DNA from: Neonectria sp. B-13
Taxonomy: Eukaryota > Ascomycota > Sordariomycetes > Hypocreales > Nectriaceae
NCBI GenBank assembly: GCA_002682825.1
Contig: NOKP01000003.1
Span: forward strand, 2,852,001 to 2,916,000
Direction of reading: 5' to 3'
Length of the DNA: 64,000 bases
A model generated the notes under the pieces. It saw only the letters and a list, made by a program, of their open reading frames with translations, was not told the origin of the DNA and made no database searches. Of this stretch, positions 1 through 11,203 are shown piece by piece. Within the stretch, counting starts at the first letter, position 1. Each line of letters opens with the position of its first letter. The position numbers were made by a program, and so were the translations under genes.

Positions 1-2186
1 ACATCGCTCCCTGGCGCCCTGGCGCCCTGGTCACTGACGATATGATGGGCAGTTGGCAGCGTCCTGCGCATCATCAAGGTCGTCTTGCCTGGGTGCGACA
101 AAACAAATTAGCTTCATCCTCCAGATTGCAAGTGAAGGAATTCGTTGAGAAAGCTTGTCTCTCTCCGCTGGAGGGCATCGTCGTCTCTCAAAGTTCGCCA
201 TTTGTCGTGATACACACAGTCTTAATAGTATCATGCACCGTGAGGAAGCACCGTGTCTTCCGATCCTACGCCTCCGTCTCAGGTCAGCTGGACGTCGCTC
301 GCTCCTCATCGCCCATCCCTTTCCGAGGAGTGTCCCGTGAAGCCCCTCGGGTGCGCTGGCAAGCTATCCGTACACGACCCGAAGACCGCCGAGCATCACT
401 TCTTCGGCACAAGGTTCGGAAGGAAGCTGGCGGAGGGCACCAGTTGAGCGATCAAGAGCATGGAGTGTTGCGGCGTGGGAGATTAGTGAGGGATGAATGA
501 GGCAGTGACTCAAAACCACAGATACCCCAGAGGTGCCCAAGGTGCGAACTTATCTGTAGGCACCCGCACCCTTGAAACCCGACATCTTGCACGTGCACAA
601 AGTGTGACTGTGCCGTAGAGTTAAGTGCCTTTGGCGGATTGGACAAGCCGCTTGGCAATGTGTACGAAGTACCCGGCAGATTGTGTGATATTTCAGGACG
701 AAGCTTTCAGGCCGCCTGACTGGCCGCCCTGTCCGCCGTCCTTCTGGCCGAAACCACCGGCTGGAGGTAGGTATGAGGTACGCATCTGCGTACACAGTTG
801 ATCAGTGAGTCTGAACGCAGCATTTGTCACAAGACCGCGCAAATGGCAGCCGATACGTGGGGTTTCGGTCGCCGAATGGTGCAGCGGACGGCCTATAGGA
901 TAGCAGGCCACCTTAGGCGGGCGATTGCGAACCAGGTCCAGAACCCGAAGCCGAACCCGGGTAAAGCGCTATCAATCCCAGTTACGAGAGGGACTGCACT
1001 CTTCGGCTGAGCTCGATACAGAACCGCCTGAAGCGAGGTACAGGTGGCGCCAGAAATGTGCGACGAGATACCAGCCGCAGGCCAGAACGGTTATCATGTC
1101 GCAAGTTCCAGCTTAAACGATGTGACTTTGTCCACTACCCATCATGCTGCTCGCGAGTTAGTGGCCGCCCTCCCCCTCTTCTGCGGCCTGCCTCCGTCCG
1201 CTCCATCCCATCCATCTAATCGTTATTCCGTTCCTCATCCGGCCACAGCCCGTTGATTTGGTCTGTCGTTATTTGCTTTGCCGGTGCACTGTCTAGATGG
1301 GCTTTTCTTGTGCGTTTTATTAAAAAGACTCACTCCCTGTCGCATCGTCACCAGGTAAGGCCTCTATTATCACTGGGGCTTGAGGGGTGGAAGAGCTGAA
1401 GTGTGAATGGATGGGGCGCGACACAGAGTGGAACCTCCAGGAGGCCAAGCTCACTGAACTGCAGTGTAGGGCGGCACTGTAAGAGCCTACGTACGTCCCA
1501 GCCGAAACCTTTCAGCGACGCGAGTGAATCATCGCTCCTGGCCTCCGATACTTTTGTCTTCCCTTTTCATCTCCTCTTTTCATCTCCATCATCGTGTAGA
1601 ATTCTTTTTCGAAGAACAAGAGACAAAGAGAATGCAGTCGGCCGGCATCTATCCATCCATACATCCCCCTCCCTCCGACTGACGTCCAGGCTTGCCCCCA
1701 CTAATCCTTAGTGGCCTACCGCCCAGAGGCAGCTAACGGCCCCCGCCAACGTCCGATAAGCGGCTTATCGTTGCCTGCTGTCTGCCTGATACGGCAGCGA
1801 CCTCATTCACGGTTGCCCCACCTCGCCTTCACCTTCCGGGCTACCCAGCACCTCACCATTCGCACTTCCATCTCTCCATCTCTCTGCCTTACCTTGCCTT
1901 CTTTGCCTTTTACGACTTCCCTTTTCTACCGCCTGTTGATCTTTCTTCATCCGTCCCAACATCTTCTTCGACCGATTTTGCGCAACGCCCGACCCAACAG
2001 CGACACCCACCTAACCACATCACCCTGACGGCCACCTCTGGCTGACGCCGAGTACCGCTGGGTCCAGAGCGTGTATGTGAGACGGCTACCTACGCCATAC
2101 AACCCCTCACCTGGTCGAGTACCTTGAAAGCAGCGGTCGCTTGAAGTGACGCATCTATTCCGCGCGGCCTCTTCGCTCAAGGAAAA
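1..2186. other. intergenic, 5' region of FHA gene
   Basis: No coding sequence I can support. The short open frames overlap on both strands and show no family motif or codon bias. The last 600 bases are C/T-rich, as is usual for a fungal promoter and leader. A perfect GATA-containing inverted repeat lies at 1754-1770 and is listed separately. Confidence 0.6.
1754..1770. promoter_or_regulatory. inverted GATA-site pair
   Basis: CGATAAGC and GCTTATCG form a perfect 8-base inverted repeat around one G. Each arm carries an HGATAR-type core, the classical target of fungal GATA factors. It lies about 420 bases upstream of the FHA gene start codon. Binding is inferred from the motif only. Confidence 0.35.
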
Positions 2187-4599
2187 ATGGCCGTGGCTCA
2201 GTATCGCGATGAGGGTAAGTGTCCCGTCTTAGTCGTCGCCGTCGCCCGCTAACGTTGCTCCAGTGCTCGTCACCCTCACCAGTTTCGACGCTCCCTCCTC
2301 CTTTTCGTTCCCCAACCGCCGGTTCTTTTTGACAAAGGAGAAGCCTTCCATGGGCATCGGTCGCACGAGTAAACGGAACTCTTCCTTCGAAGCCGCTAAG
2401 AATAATGCTTGGTTCGACTCGCCCGTCATGTCTCGCGACCACGCCCAGTTCATGCTCGATGTCGAGAAACAGGTATGCTTTCTGCCTGCAGCGTTAACTT
2501 CTTTCGCCTGTGTACACCTTGCTGACCCGAAATTCTAGAAGGTATATATCAAGGACATCGGCTCCCTCCACGGCACTTTCAAAAACGAACTTCGCCTTGC
2601 CCGAAACGCTCGATCCACCTTGGAAGCCGGCGACATTATTCGGTTCGGCATCCCCATCGAGAGAGGTTCAGACAAATACCCGCCTTGCACAATGGAAGCA
2701 CACTTCAAGTTCGGAACAACCAAGTAATGATTTCTTGCCCTCTGGCCATTTCTGGCAACAGCTAACTCTGTCCCCAGTCCCGAAGATCGCCCCAAGGTTT
2801 TCAGAGTCCCCGACGACTCAGATGTTGAGGACTCGAGCAGCGATGATGATCACAGCATCCGCAACAGCTCGGATATTCTGCGCAACACCAAAATTCGACC
2901 GGCTGCTTTCCCTTCCTCTTCGCCTAGTCAGTCGCCCATCGATTTGACCGGCAGCGATCAATACCCTCTGTCCAACGTTAGAGGGGCCGACGACTACAAC
3001 AACAACAAAGCTATTCTGCCTGTCCCCACTACGGGAAAGCCTATTTCGCAGATCGCATATGTTGATCTGTCCTCTCCTCCCCCAGAACAGGTGACAGAAT
3101 ATAATGGGTTCTCTCCCATTTCACCAGAAGTCGGTTGGATGCTGGAAGGTGATGAAGACGGTGATATCAACCTTTCCGACTCCACCGACATGGATACCGA
3201 CAGTTCGCAAGATGATGATTCTCTCAGTCAAAGCCCCGTGCCCTCACCTCGTCCTAGCGACACTCCCAATGAGGGTGCCCAGCAAGATGATCTGGACATG
3301 GAAGAGGATGACTTTGCTGAGCAGGACGAATTCGAAGACGGCGAGTGTATGTTTTCCCGGAGCATCAGTATTCCCGTCACTTTTCTAACCTTCGCAGATG
3401 GCTCCGACCGACTTGAGGAGTCGACTAGCCGAGAAAATGATGGTACTCTAGAACAGTTCCCTCCACCCGAAGTTTCTGGTGATGTCAGAGATGAAATCTC
3501 GAGCCTCGCCAACAACATTCACGAAGACATCGAAGTCAACACTGCAGCCAGCACTGCGGGAGCCACCGCCTCGGAGACTGCAGCACAAGACACTTTCGAA
3601 AGTGACAACAGTCCTCTAGTTGCTGTAGGCTACATGTTGAATACTCAACTTCCACCTATTGAGCAACCAAAGATGGTTTTGCCACCTTGGGCCCAATCGT
3701 CCTTCATGCGGCCGCTAAGGCTTCCATCTATCTCGGAAGCTATGCCTCCTTACCCACCAAGCCAAAGCGCAGGCACCACGACTATGGCTGAGGTGATGGG
3801 AGCCAAGACGGGAAAGTTCGAGTACTTTGCCGCCAGGGCCGAGAACAAGAATAATGCCCTTCCTTGTGGCATGGCTACCTGCATTAACAACCCCCCAGCC
3901 ACTCAATCCGAATCTCCTGATTGTGCGGCTATTCCAAATGACATGTCTCAACAGTCCCACGCAGCAGACTCATCGGCTCCCGACCAATCGAAGCCTGATG
4001 ACACCGAAGCCACGCCAGCCCAAGTTGCTCCATCTAGCCGCCTTGCACCTTCGGAATGGACCGCATCCGGGGTCCATTTCTTGAATTCGCCCCTCGAAGA
4101 GACACAGGAGCCACATCAAGGCGAAGCTCCCGTACTTGACGAAACTTCAGCTTATCAATACGAACTCAGCAAGAAAGCCGTGACTAGCCTTACCCCAGAA
4201 GTTCCGGCCGTCGAGACTCAGGCTCCATCAACCAAGCGAACTCACATGGAAATAAGCGATATTCTTGAAGCCTCAAGTGAGATCCGCGATCAACAAGCAA
4301 CTCCTCACTCATCGAAGAGAAAGGCGGAGGAAATTTCCGAACTTGTACCAGAGGAGCGCGCATTGGAAAAAGTCTCACCAACGGTCCGGAAGCGACTTCT
4401 TTCTCTGGCGGCGGCGAGACGATATCGTCTGCGGAAGCAGCACGCCCCAGTCGCAAACATGGGTGCCTCTACAACCTCAGATTCCTCCACTCCTCCACCA
4501 GCCAAGCGTCTCCGCCGTGTCGCAGAAGTCTTTGGCATTGCAGCCCTTGGTGGAGTTGCTGTCATGTCAGCGTTGATCGCAACTGCTCCCACGCTATGA
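2187..4599 (+). CDS. FHA-domain protein with C-terminal membrane anchor
   Basis: Five exons: 2187-2214, 2264-2472, 2539-2723, 2778-3346 and 3398-4599, joining in frame to 730 residues. Introns have GTAAGT, GTATGC, GTAATG and GTATGT donors. The last is 51 bases and in frame, so a gene finder could read through it. Residues about 10-125 form an FHA domain, a phosphothreonine-binding fold. It shows the GIGR, SRDHAQF and HGTF core motifs after a VLVTLTSF strand. The middle is long, acidic, Ser/Pro-rich and probably disordered. Basic stretches resembling nuclear signals occur near residues 590-690. The last 25 residues are a hydrophobic helix (FGIAALGGVAVMSALIA) ending three residues before the stop, which suggests a tail anchor. 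FHA plus tail anchor recalls SLMAP/PRO45/Far10 of the STRIPAK complex, but I see no strong coiled coil, so orthology is not claimed. Confidence 0.85.
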
Positions 4600-7230
4600 G
4601 TATTCAAGCCACCTCGTCACTACAATTATGCTGGAGAGGTGCAAATGAAACACCGTCAAGGGGCGAACAGCATTGTGGACATGCTCAGTGCCGTGGTGCC
4701 TTTCCTCCCTTGGCTGAGATAAGCCTACCAAGGTCATGATTTGGCAAAGGAGTTTACAGGATTTTGGGATTTTCGGTGATGGAATGAATTTTCGGAGGGG
4801 ATTCGTTGTGATGCTATTCTGCATTTGACACATTCACAATCACGACCATTACGGTATCATGGCAACCATGAGTCGGTCCATAACGGACGGAGTGGCTGCT
4901 CCCACAACGCAACTTTCGCTCAAGGCCAAGGATAGGGAACTCGGATGTCTCATTCTCGGAGGAGTAGCTAATAGGATGATGAGTTTAGTTTAGTCTGCTT
5001 TCTTCTCCTCGCCTTTCTTGTCTCTCTCGTGTTATTGGTTCTTGGTTGGTTCGGTAGGCTGTATTTCGTCGATTAGGAAGGAATCTTAGGAATTGATGAA
5101 TCATATGAATTGCATATCCCTGGCATGGAGTGATCATTCCTGCCCTTACGTACTACGTAGGAGTTTCATGGAGAGATAAGAAATCGTGATCACCTGGCCC
5201 TGCTGTGCTTGGTATCGAGTGAAGGACCTCATCCGTAGGGTGATATGAGAGCCAAGCCGCGATACGCGATGGAGTTCCGCCTCTCATATGGCCGGATCCT
5301 TGGAGGCTAGGCCATACTAGACGTTGGAAGACATGAGTAACCTTGTCCTCGTTGACTGGTGTCTTTAGGCTTTCAGATGGTGTCTTTCATCGCGTTGACA
5401 TTGAAACGCCAATGGGGCATCTGACAATTGGACAACGATGATATTAGCGATTCTCAATGGAAGACTGAGTCATCTGGAGTTGGTAGGCTTATCAACCCGA
5501 CAGCTGTACACCGAGCCTAGGATCAGCCTTGTCCTGAACAACCACCAGAAACGAGGTTAGAACGCCCCAACGGGCCAACCCTAGACATCTTCGTCCGGGA
5601 TCTACGGACACACACCACCCCCAACGGTCTGAAGCGAAACCGGTCAAGACGCTTGGCCCGTGAATAGCCTCCCGCGCAAACGCCGAGGCAGAGAGCGGCA
5701 GTGGAGGGAAATGGGCCGAGCAGAGCGCTGACCGGTGAAGCCTGCCTCTCGGGCTGGGTCCGAAGCGAAATGCCGAAGAAGCAGGCGACACGGCGCGTGA
5801 CTTGGGCCGCAGGTTGTGTAACGACGATAAAGAGCATGACGGCTTAGGGAATTACAACGCCCGCCGTTGCTGACCTCCAGAGGGTATTTCCGGGGGAATG
5901 GATGACCACATCCAGCGCCTAACCGATCGATATATCAGCGGCTAGTGGTAACAGGACGGATGCACCGGAGCCGGGTTATCACCGCAGCTTCGCTTACTTC
6001 TTCTTGCTTCGAGAATCAGGCTCCTCACCGGGACGAGAGTTGGAGGGAGGTTGCACACCCGGAGGTCGATGGATGGAACGCAAGACGACAAGGGAGCCGA
6101 GTCAGTCTGCTTTGCGCGAGCCAGCCTCGAAGAGCTCTCTCTTGTCGGGACGATACGCAATGTACCCCGTATGAACTCTGGAAGGGGATACAGCACGACG
6201 ACCGAGACAGAATCCAGCGCGTTGGATCTCCCATTCTGATATCGTCAGGTCTCAGAGCTGACCGAGGAGGCCAGGACCGACAATGCAAGACAAGCTGAAG
6301 GCCAGTCGTCCACGGCTAGCTTACTCGTACTGCACCAGGCACAGGCACGCTTGTGCAAGGCTAAAGGCGACTTCGTCCTTGTCGACTGGGCTCCTATGGC
6401 GGCATGAAAGTTGCATCTCGCTGCACGGCGCCGAGCGTCGATGATCACGAAATGACGACAGAGTTGTTCCTCGCGCATCCTGCAGCCTCCCCCTCGGTCT
6501 GCGCAGCGTGCGCCTCGCGGACCACGTCGTCGGTGCTCTGCTGGAGGGGCAGGTCCGTCGACATTCTGACCGGTTGCGGCGGGGGTTGACAAATGAGAGC
6601 GAGAACTGCGCAAGCCCGGCGGGCTGCATCATCGCAAAGACGGCAGCCCGTCTCTCTGTACGACCATCACGCACGAGGACCGTGGCATCCGTGATGCATC
6701 GACGCCGCGAAAACCTACTAGAACACTCGAGCTGAGAATATGCAGCTTTGCGGCCGGTGAAACGATGGCCGCTGCGAAGAAAGATCGATGAGGGTGCTTC
6801 TCAGTGGTGTAGGTCAGGCCGTTGGCTTACTGACGTTGGGGCGTCGAGCTGCAACCCGAAGAGTATGAGTGAGGTCTCGGGCATTCTAGAACCGAACATG
6901 GAGCTGAACGGCAGAGCAATGGAAACGAAGCGATTCACCTTAGCACAGCTAGGTTGGGTCGGAATGACTTCACCGTGAGCGTGCTTCAGCATGAGCCCAA
7001 AGGGGATAACCGAGGACCGCTGTATCATGATGGCCATCACAGGATCAGGGTGCAGCCGACGTCAGGAAGGCGTCTATCCCACAGTCGAGTATATCTGTAC
7101 GCTTGTAATCTCCGGCTCGTATTAACCGCGTTAGGCGGTGAGGCTGTTGGTTGTGAATCTGACGACGGCACCCCAGCCCCGTCTGTTGGTTGTCATACTC
7201 GTCCAGCCGGAGGGATGTGGTCTAGTTCCA
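4600..7230. other. intergenic, no gene seen
   Basis: This stretch of 2.6 kb holds the 3' region of the FHA gene, then only short overlapping frames with frequent stops and no recognisable motif. A palindrome-like TACTACGTAG lies at 5151-5160, one of four copies of that core in the window. Confidence 0.55.
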
Positions 7231-7232
7231 GC

Positions 7233-7240
7233 TATATAAG
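7233..7240 (+). promoter_or_regulatory. TATA box of the small two-CxxC gene
   Basis: TATATAAG, a full TATA-box match, lies 151 bases upstream of the ATG at 7391. The DNA between is C/A-rich and free of ATG, as expected for a leader. Most housekeeping genes here lack such a box, so it suggests a regulated gene. Confidence 0.5.
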
Positions 7241-7390
7241 TCAGTGTACCCAGGCCTCTTGGTTGTTCTGATCGCGAACGGACAAACCTCAAAACTCAAC
7301 ACCTAGCCCATCTCAGGCAATCTTTTCCAGATATCATCCCTCAAAATCTCATCTTGGGTCTCGGACATCTCTTCAATCCACCCGGCGGCA

Positions 7391-7729
7391 ATGAGTACCC
7401 CGATATCTGCCTACAGTTTCGACGACAATGGCATGACCTGGATCACCTGTGATCTATGCAGCGGTTCCTTCCAACGGAATTCGTAAGTTCTCGCTCAAGA
7501 ATAAACCTCCTCCTTCTGGTAGTATATTGAGATATAAATCTCTAGTCAGAGATGCGCTCTCTGCGAGGGTACCAAACTTCGCAGGGTGTCCTACGACTAC
7601 CTCGTCAAGGCAACGACCCCACCGAAAGAACCTCGCAGGGGCAAGTCGTCGGTGCCTCGAAAGGACAACAACCGTGACCATGGTCATGGACCGTCCAGCG
7701 GACACGGGGTCTTCAACCGTGGTTCCTAA
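7391..7729 (+). CDS. small two-CxxC protein, unknown
   Basis: Two-exon model: 7391-7482 and 7546-7729, intron 7483-7545 (63 bases, GTAAGT donor, CTAG acceptor), giving 91 residues. Splicing joins an N-terminal CDLC pair (ITCDLCSGSF) to a CALC pair (QRCALCEGTKL) eleven residues later, a spacing compatible with a small zinc ribbon or zinc knuckle. The rest is basic and hydrophilic, with Lys/Arg-rich and Gly/His/Ser-rich segments and no membrane segment or signal peptide. Support comes from the TATA box, the clean leader, and the fact that splicing restores a second cysteine pair in frame. Against it: there is no family I recognise and the intron lacks a clear CTAAC branch site. Other acceptor choices would shift the frame and lose the second pair. 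The function is unknown; nucleic-acid or protein binding through zinc is only a guess. Confidence 0.55.
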
Positions 7730-9298
7730 CCGGCTACCATGAGTTTGACCAGAATTGTGTAAATGTCTTCCCCCAGTACATGCTCAAGAGGGATCAGCCA
7801 TTCTTGGCTACAAGTGTGCGACTCTAGACACCGTCATTTTTTCGGTGGTTTGATTTCAGTCTTTCGTTCAATGAATCATACGGATGTTGTGGTTGGTGCA
7901 GTTGTGTCCTGTACGGAATATATCGTACGGAACAGCCGTGAAGGTGACTCGCAAGGTCCACACGTTCCGTCCAGGCCAGAATCGTTACATGAGACTTAGC
8001 TCCATGTTTGATAGCCATTCATTCTACCACAATAATATGCTTCAAACAGTTCTGTGTATAATGCTTCTTTGTTTGCGAGGTCAGGAGCGAGCGCTAGCCA
8101 CGGCAGCAATGAGTATTGGCCAGGCCAGCCCTATTCATGTTATCACACAGCAACAAATCCAGCCTGTAGATAGTCCAGTGTGGCTTCACTGCCTTGGCTC
8201 GGCAGTACTTGTTTCGTCCTTGCAGAACGAGCCGGTCTGAAGAGCAGGCGCAATGGGGCGTTTTCGGGCTTCCCCGAAAGTCTTCGGGTCCGAAGGTGAC
8301 GACTGAATCAATGAGGTGTCACAAAGCCTGGACTTGCGTCCGCAGTAGCATTGTTGAAGTAAACGCACGGTCAAATGGTATTGCCTTCATTCGAAAGTAA
8401 CCACACTTGCAGGAGTGCACTATTCTGTGATTCAGCGCAAGAGACGCGGGTAGCCGCTCTCACACCGCGAGTCTCTTGCGTCGGCCAATCGCTGTCGAGT
8501 CCATTGGGATGTTCCCGCATAGCTAGGTGCGTTGGTGTCAGTCGAGGACGATGATGGTTGGCTCCCAGTCTGACCGTGCAGGGGCTTAGTTATTCCGCGG
8601 CAGATGGCATGTTCAGATGATACCGGGAGGCAAATCACATGGACCGAGAAACAAGACATTGCAGGTGAAGTTGGTTGCCTTGGTCGTACAAAGGCGTCAA
8701 CTTCCTAGCTCTCACTCTTGATAGACTGTGACTGGAAGCACATGCGCACCACCCGGAGTTTGCCAAGAAAGCGAAGAGCTGTAGTATTTCGCGGTCAATC
8801 TTCCGGATGCTTGATGTGTGCAACTCGGTCCTAGGTATAGACTCAGGAGCTGTCTTCAGTTCCGCACTCCCCTGCATCGTTCACGTCCACGAACTTCTGT
8901 CGAGGCAAGCTGGCGGGTCACAGTTGTGGCCAGTTCAATCTCGCCCATCAGTTTCAGTTTCGGGCTCCGGCTTTGGGTGGAAACGGGGATATAGTCAGAC
9001 AGAGCGACACCACCAGTGCTGATCTGTTGATGCCGTTTGAGCATCACAGACAGAGTGGTTGAAGAGCATGCCCCACTTCCACAGCTGGGGTAACCGGATT
9101 CTAGCATAACCCGCTTATTAAGATCCCCGATACTGGCTCGTAGAGACCGAATTTAGGAATGGGAGCTACTACATCCGCTCCAGCCTTGCCGACTACCAGG
9201 TCCCCAGAGGACCTCGCGACAATCTCCTTTACGCCCTCCACGTCCCTCTGCACTCTACCATGAGCTGAGTCCCCAGTGACTGAATTCCCGCCTTCACC
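7730..9298. other. intergenic, no gene seen
   Basis: This holds the 3' region of the small two-CxxC gene and the promoter and leader of the LST8 gene. Open frames are short and mutually overlapping on both strands. No motif or repeat was recognised. Confidence 0.55.
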
Positions 9299-10416
9299 AT
9301 GTCTGTCATTCTCTGCACAGGTAAATTGCAACGGCCCTACCTGCTTTCTCCCCAGACTAACCTTCGTTGGCAGCTGGATACGACCACACAATCAGGTTCG
9401 ATGCGACGCGCCCGCCGAGCTGAGGCCTCGTTGCTAACATCCACCATCTCACAGATTCTGGGAAGCCCTGTCCGGAATCTGCTCGCGCACCATCCAGCAC
9501 CCAGATTCCCAGGTCAATCGCCTATGCATCTCCCCCGACAAGCGCTACCTCGCCGCGGCGGGGCACCACACCGTCAAGCTCTACGACATTAAGTCGACGA
9601 ACCCGAACCCGCTGCTGACGTTCGAGGGCCACACGGGCAACATCACCGGCGTCGCCTTCCACTGCGAGGGCAAGTGGATGGTCACGAGCTCCGAGGACGG
9701 CACGGTCAAGATCTGGGAGACTCGCTCCGGAACGATCCAGCGAAGCTACAACCACGGCTGCCCCGCGAACGATGTCGTGATCCACCCCAACCAGGGCGAG
9801 ATTATCAGCTGCGACCGTTCGGGCAGTGTCAGGGTGTGGGACCTGGCGGAGAACAACTGCTCGCACGAGCTCATCCCCGAAGAAGATGTCTCCGTATCTA
9901 GCGTGACAGTAGCGAGCGACGGCTCCTTGCTCTGCGCTGCAAACAACGCTGTACGTGCTGGTTTCGCTGACAATCTAGCTCACAAACTAACTGACTTGGC
10001 AGGGTAATGTGTTCGTGTGGAACCTCATCCAAAGCTTCGATCGCACCCAGCTCGTTCCCGTGACGCACTTCAGCGCCCACAAGGAGTACATCACGCGAAT
10101 TCTGCTCTCCCCCGACGTCAAGAAGTTGGCAACCTGCAGCGCGGACCACACGGCCAAGATCTGGGAAGTCAAGAACGTCGAGCCCTCTCCGGATCAGGAG
10201 CCCCGGCCGTATCCCCTCGAGGCAACTCTGACGGGCCACCAGCGCTGGGTCTGGGACTGCGCTTTCAGTGCCGACTCGGCGTACCTGGTCACGGCCTGCT
10301 CGGACCACTACGCGCGACTGTGGGAGCTCCACAGCCAGCAGATTATCCGACAGTACAACGGACACCATCGAGGAGCAGTTTGTGTGGCGCTCAATGATTA
10401 TTCAGAGACACGATAA
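9299..10416 (+). CDS. lst8: LST8, WD40 subunit of TOR complexes
   Basis: Four exons: 9299-9320, 9374-9395, 9455-9950 and 10003-10416, encoding 317 residues, the usual LST8 length. Exons 1 and 2 are only 22 bases each. The start MSVILCTAGYDHTIRFWEA is typical of LST8 and arises only after both introns are removed. The protein is a single seven-blade WD40 propeller, with repeats ending in VKLYD, VKIWE, VRVWD, VFVWN, AKIWE and ARLWE. In yeast and animals LST8 binds the kinase domain of TOR in TORC1 and TORC2 and is needed for nutrient-controlled growth. S. pombe Pop3/Wat1 is the same family. The gene runs towards the con-6 type gene, whose stop codon is 286 bases away. Confidence 0.95.
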
Positions 10417-10702
10417 TAGCATGAAGTAGGGGTTTCACATAGCCGGACTCCTACATGAGAGACCCGGCAGCGAGATGGTGGACATGAGTGGCGTGGCGTT
10501 CGTTGGATCAACTGCTTTAGGGATTGAGATTGCGGTGTGTCGAATTACCGACTCACGAATCACGAATTGTGTATATACCATTTTATCCGTGAACTGAGGG
10601 GGACTGTCAAAGTTCACATTCACTTTGGCGAACTGTGCAAACAAAGTATCAATACAGCGTGACGATTTCTACACTACTGTGTTTCATGAGGCTATTCGAA
10701 AT

Positions 10703-11076
10703 TCAAGAATCCATGCCATCCAAGCGCTCCTTAGCGGACTCCTTCGCCTCCTTCGAAACGTTGGGGTTCTTGATAGCCCTGTCAAAGTATCAGCGCATTG
10801 TTCTGGTGAATGTCAGAAGGGAAAAGTAACATACGCCTTGAGGCCGCCCGCAACGTTGCCAGGGTTCTTGCCCTCAGTGTCGTTCGACTCAGTGTCGTTC
10901 GACTCAGCTAGGTAATTTGTTAGAATGCAGTACATTGGCGTGTGTATGTCATACGTACTCTCGCGAACACCAAACTCGTTCTCGAGCACGGCCTTGGAGT
11001 GCTGCTTAGACTCCTCAGAGGTGTTGGGGTTTTTGAGGTTAGCCTTGTGGCCTCCGGCAACCTGAGCGTCGGTCAT
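10703..11076 (-). CDS. con-6: conidiation-specific protein 6 (con-6) family
   Basis: Three exons on the minus strand: 10959-11076, 10835-10907 and 10703-10778, giving 88 residues. The family's repeat is seen twice: NPNTSEESKQHSKAVLE in exon 1 and NPNVSKEAKESAKERLD in exon 3. A GGLKAAIK linker is rebuilt across intron 2, which confirms that splice. CON-6 of Neurospora is a small hydrophilic protein abundant in free conidia. Its biochemical role is unknown, and con-6 is dispensable there. Exon 2 carries a 15-base tandem duplication that repeats the peptide ESNDT. A TATAAGAG box lies about 120 bases upstream, in keeping with a strongly regulated gene. Both introns have canonical ends (GTACGT...CTAG and GTATGT...ACAG). 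Confidence 0.92.
10873..10907. repeat. 15-bp tandem duplication in con-6 exon 2
   Basis: Two exact copies of CTCAGTGTCGTTCGA plus a partial third. The length is a multiple of three, so it repeats five residues in frame. Confidence 0.9.
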
Positions 11077-11195
11077 GATGATGATGGCTTTGGGTTGGTG
11101 AAATGTGAGGTTTTGGATGGTGATGGAAGTTGTTGCTTGGGACAGATAGAATTGTTGTGAGTGATGATGATGGGAACGTGTGGAAGATGAACATC

Positions 11196-11203
11196 CTCTT
11201 ATA
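11196..11203 (-). promoter_or_regulatory. TATA-like box of con-6 gene
   Basis: TATAAGAG on the minus strand, about 120 bases upstream of the con-6 start codon and preceded by A/T-rich DNA. Distance and sequence suit a fungal TATA element. Confidence 0.45.

Noticed and set aside
4600..7230. Decayed transposon or RIP-mutated repeat
   Set aside because: No terminal repeats, transposase motifs or visible TA-rich bias; a RIP index computed over the stretch would be needed to claim it.
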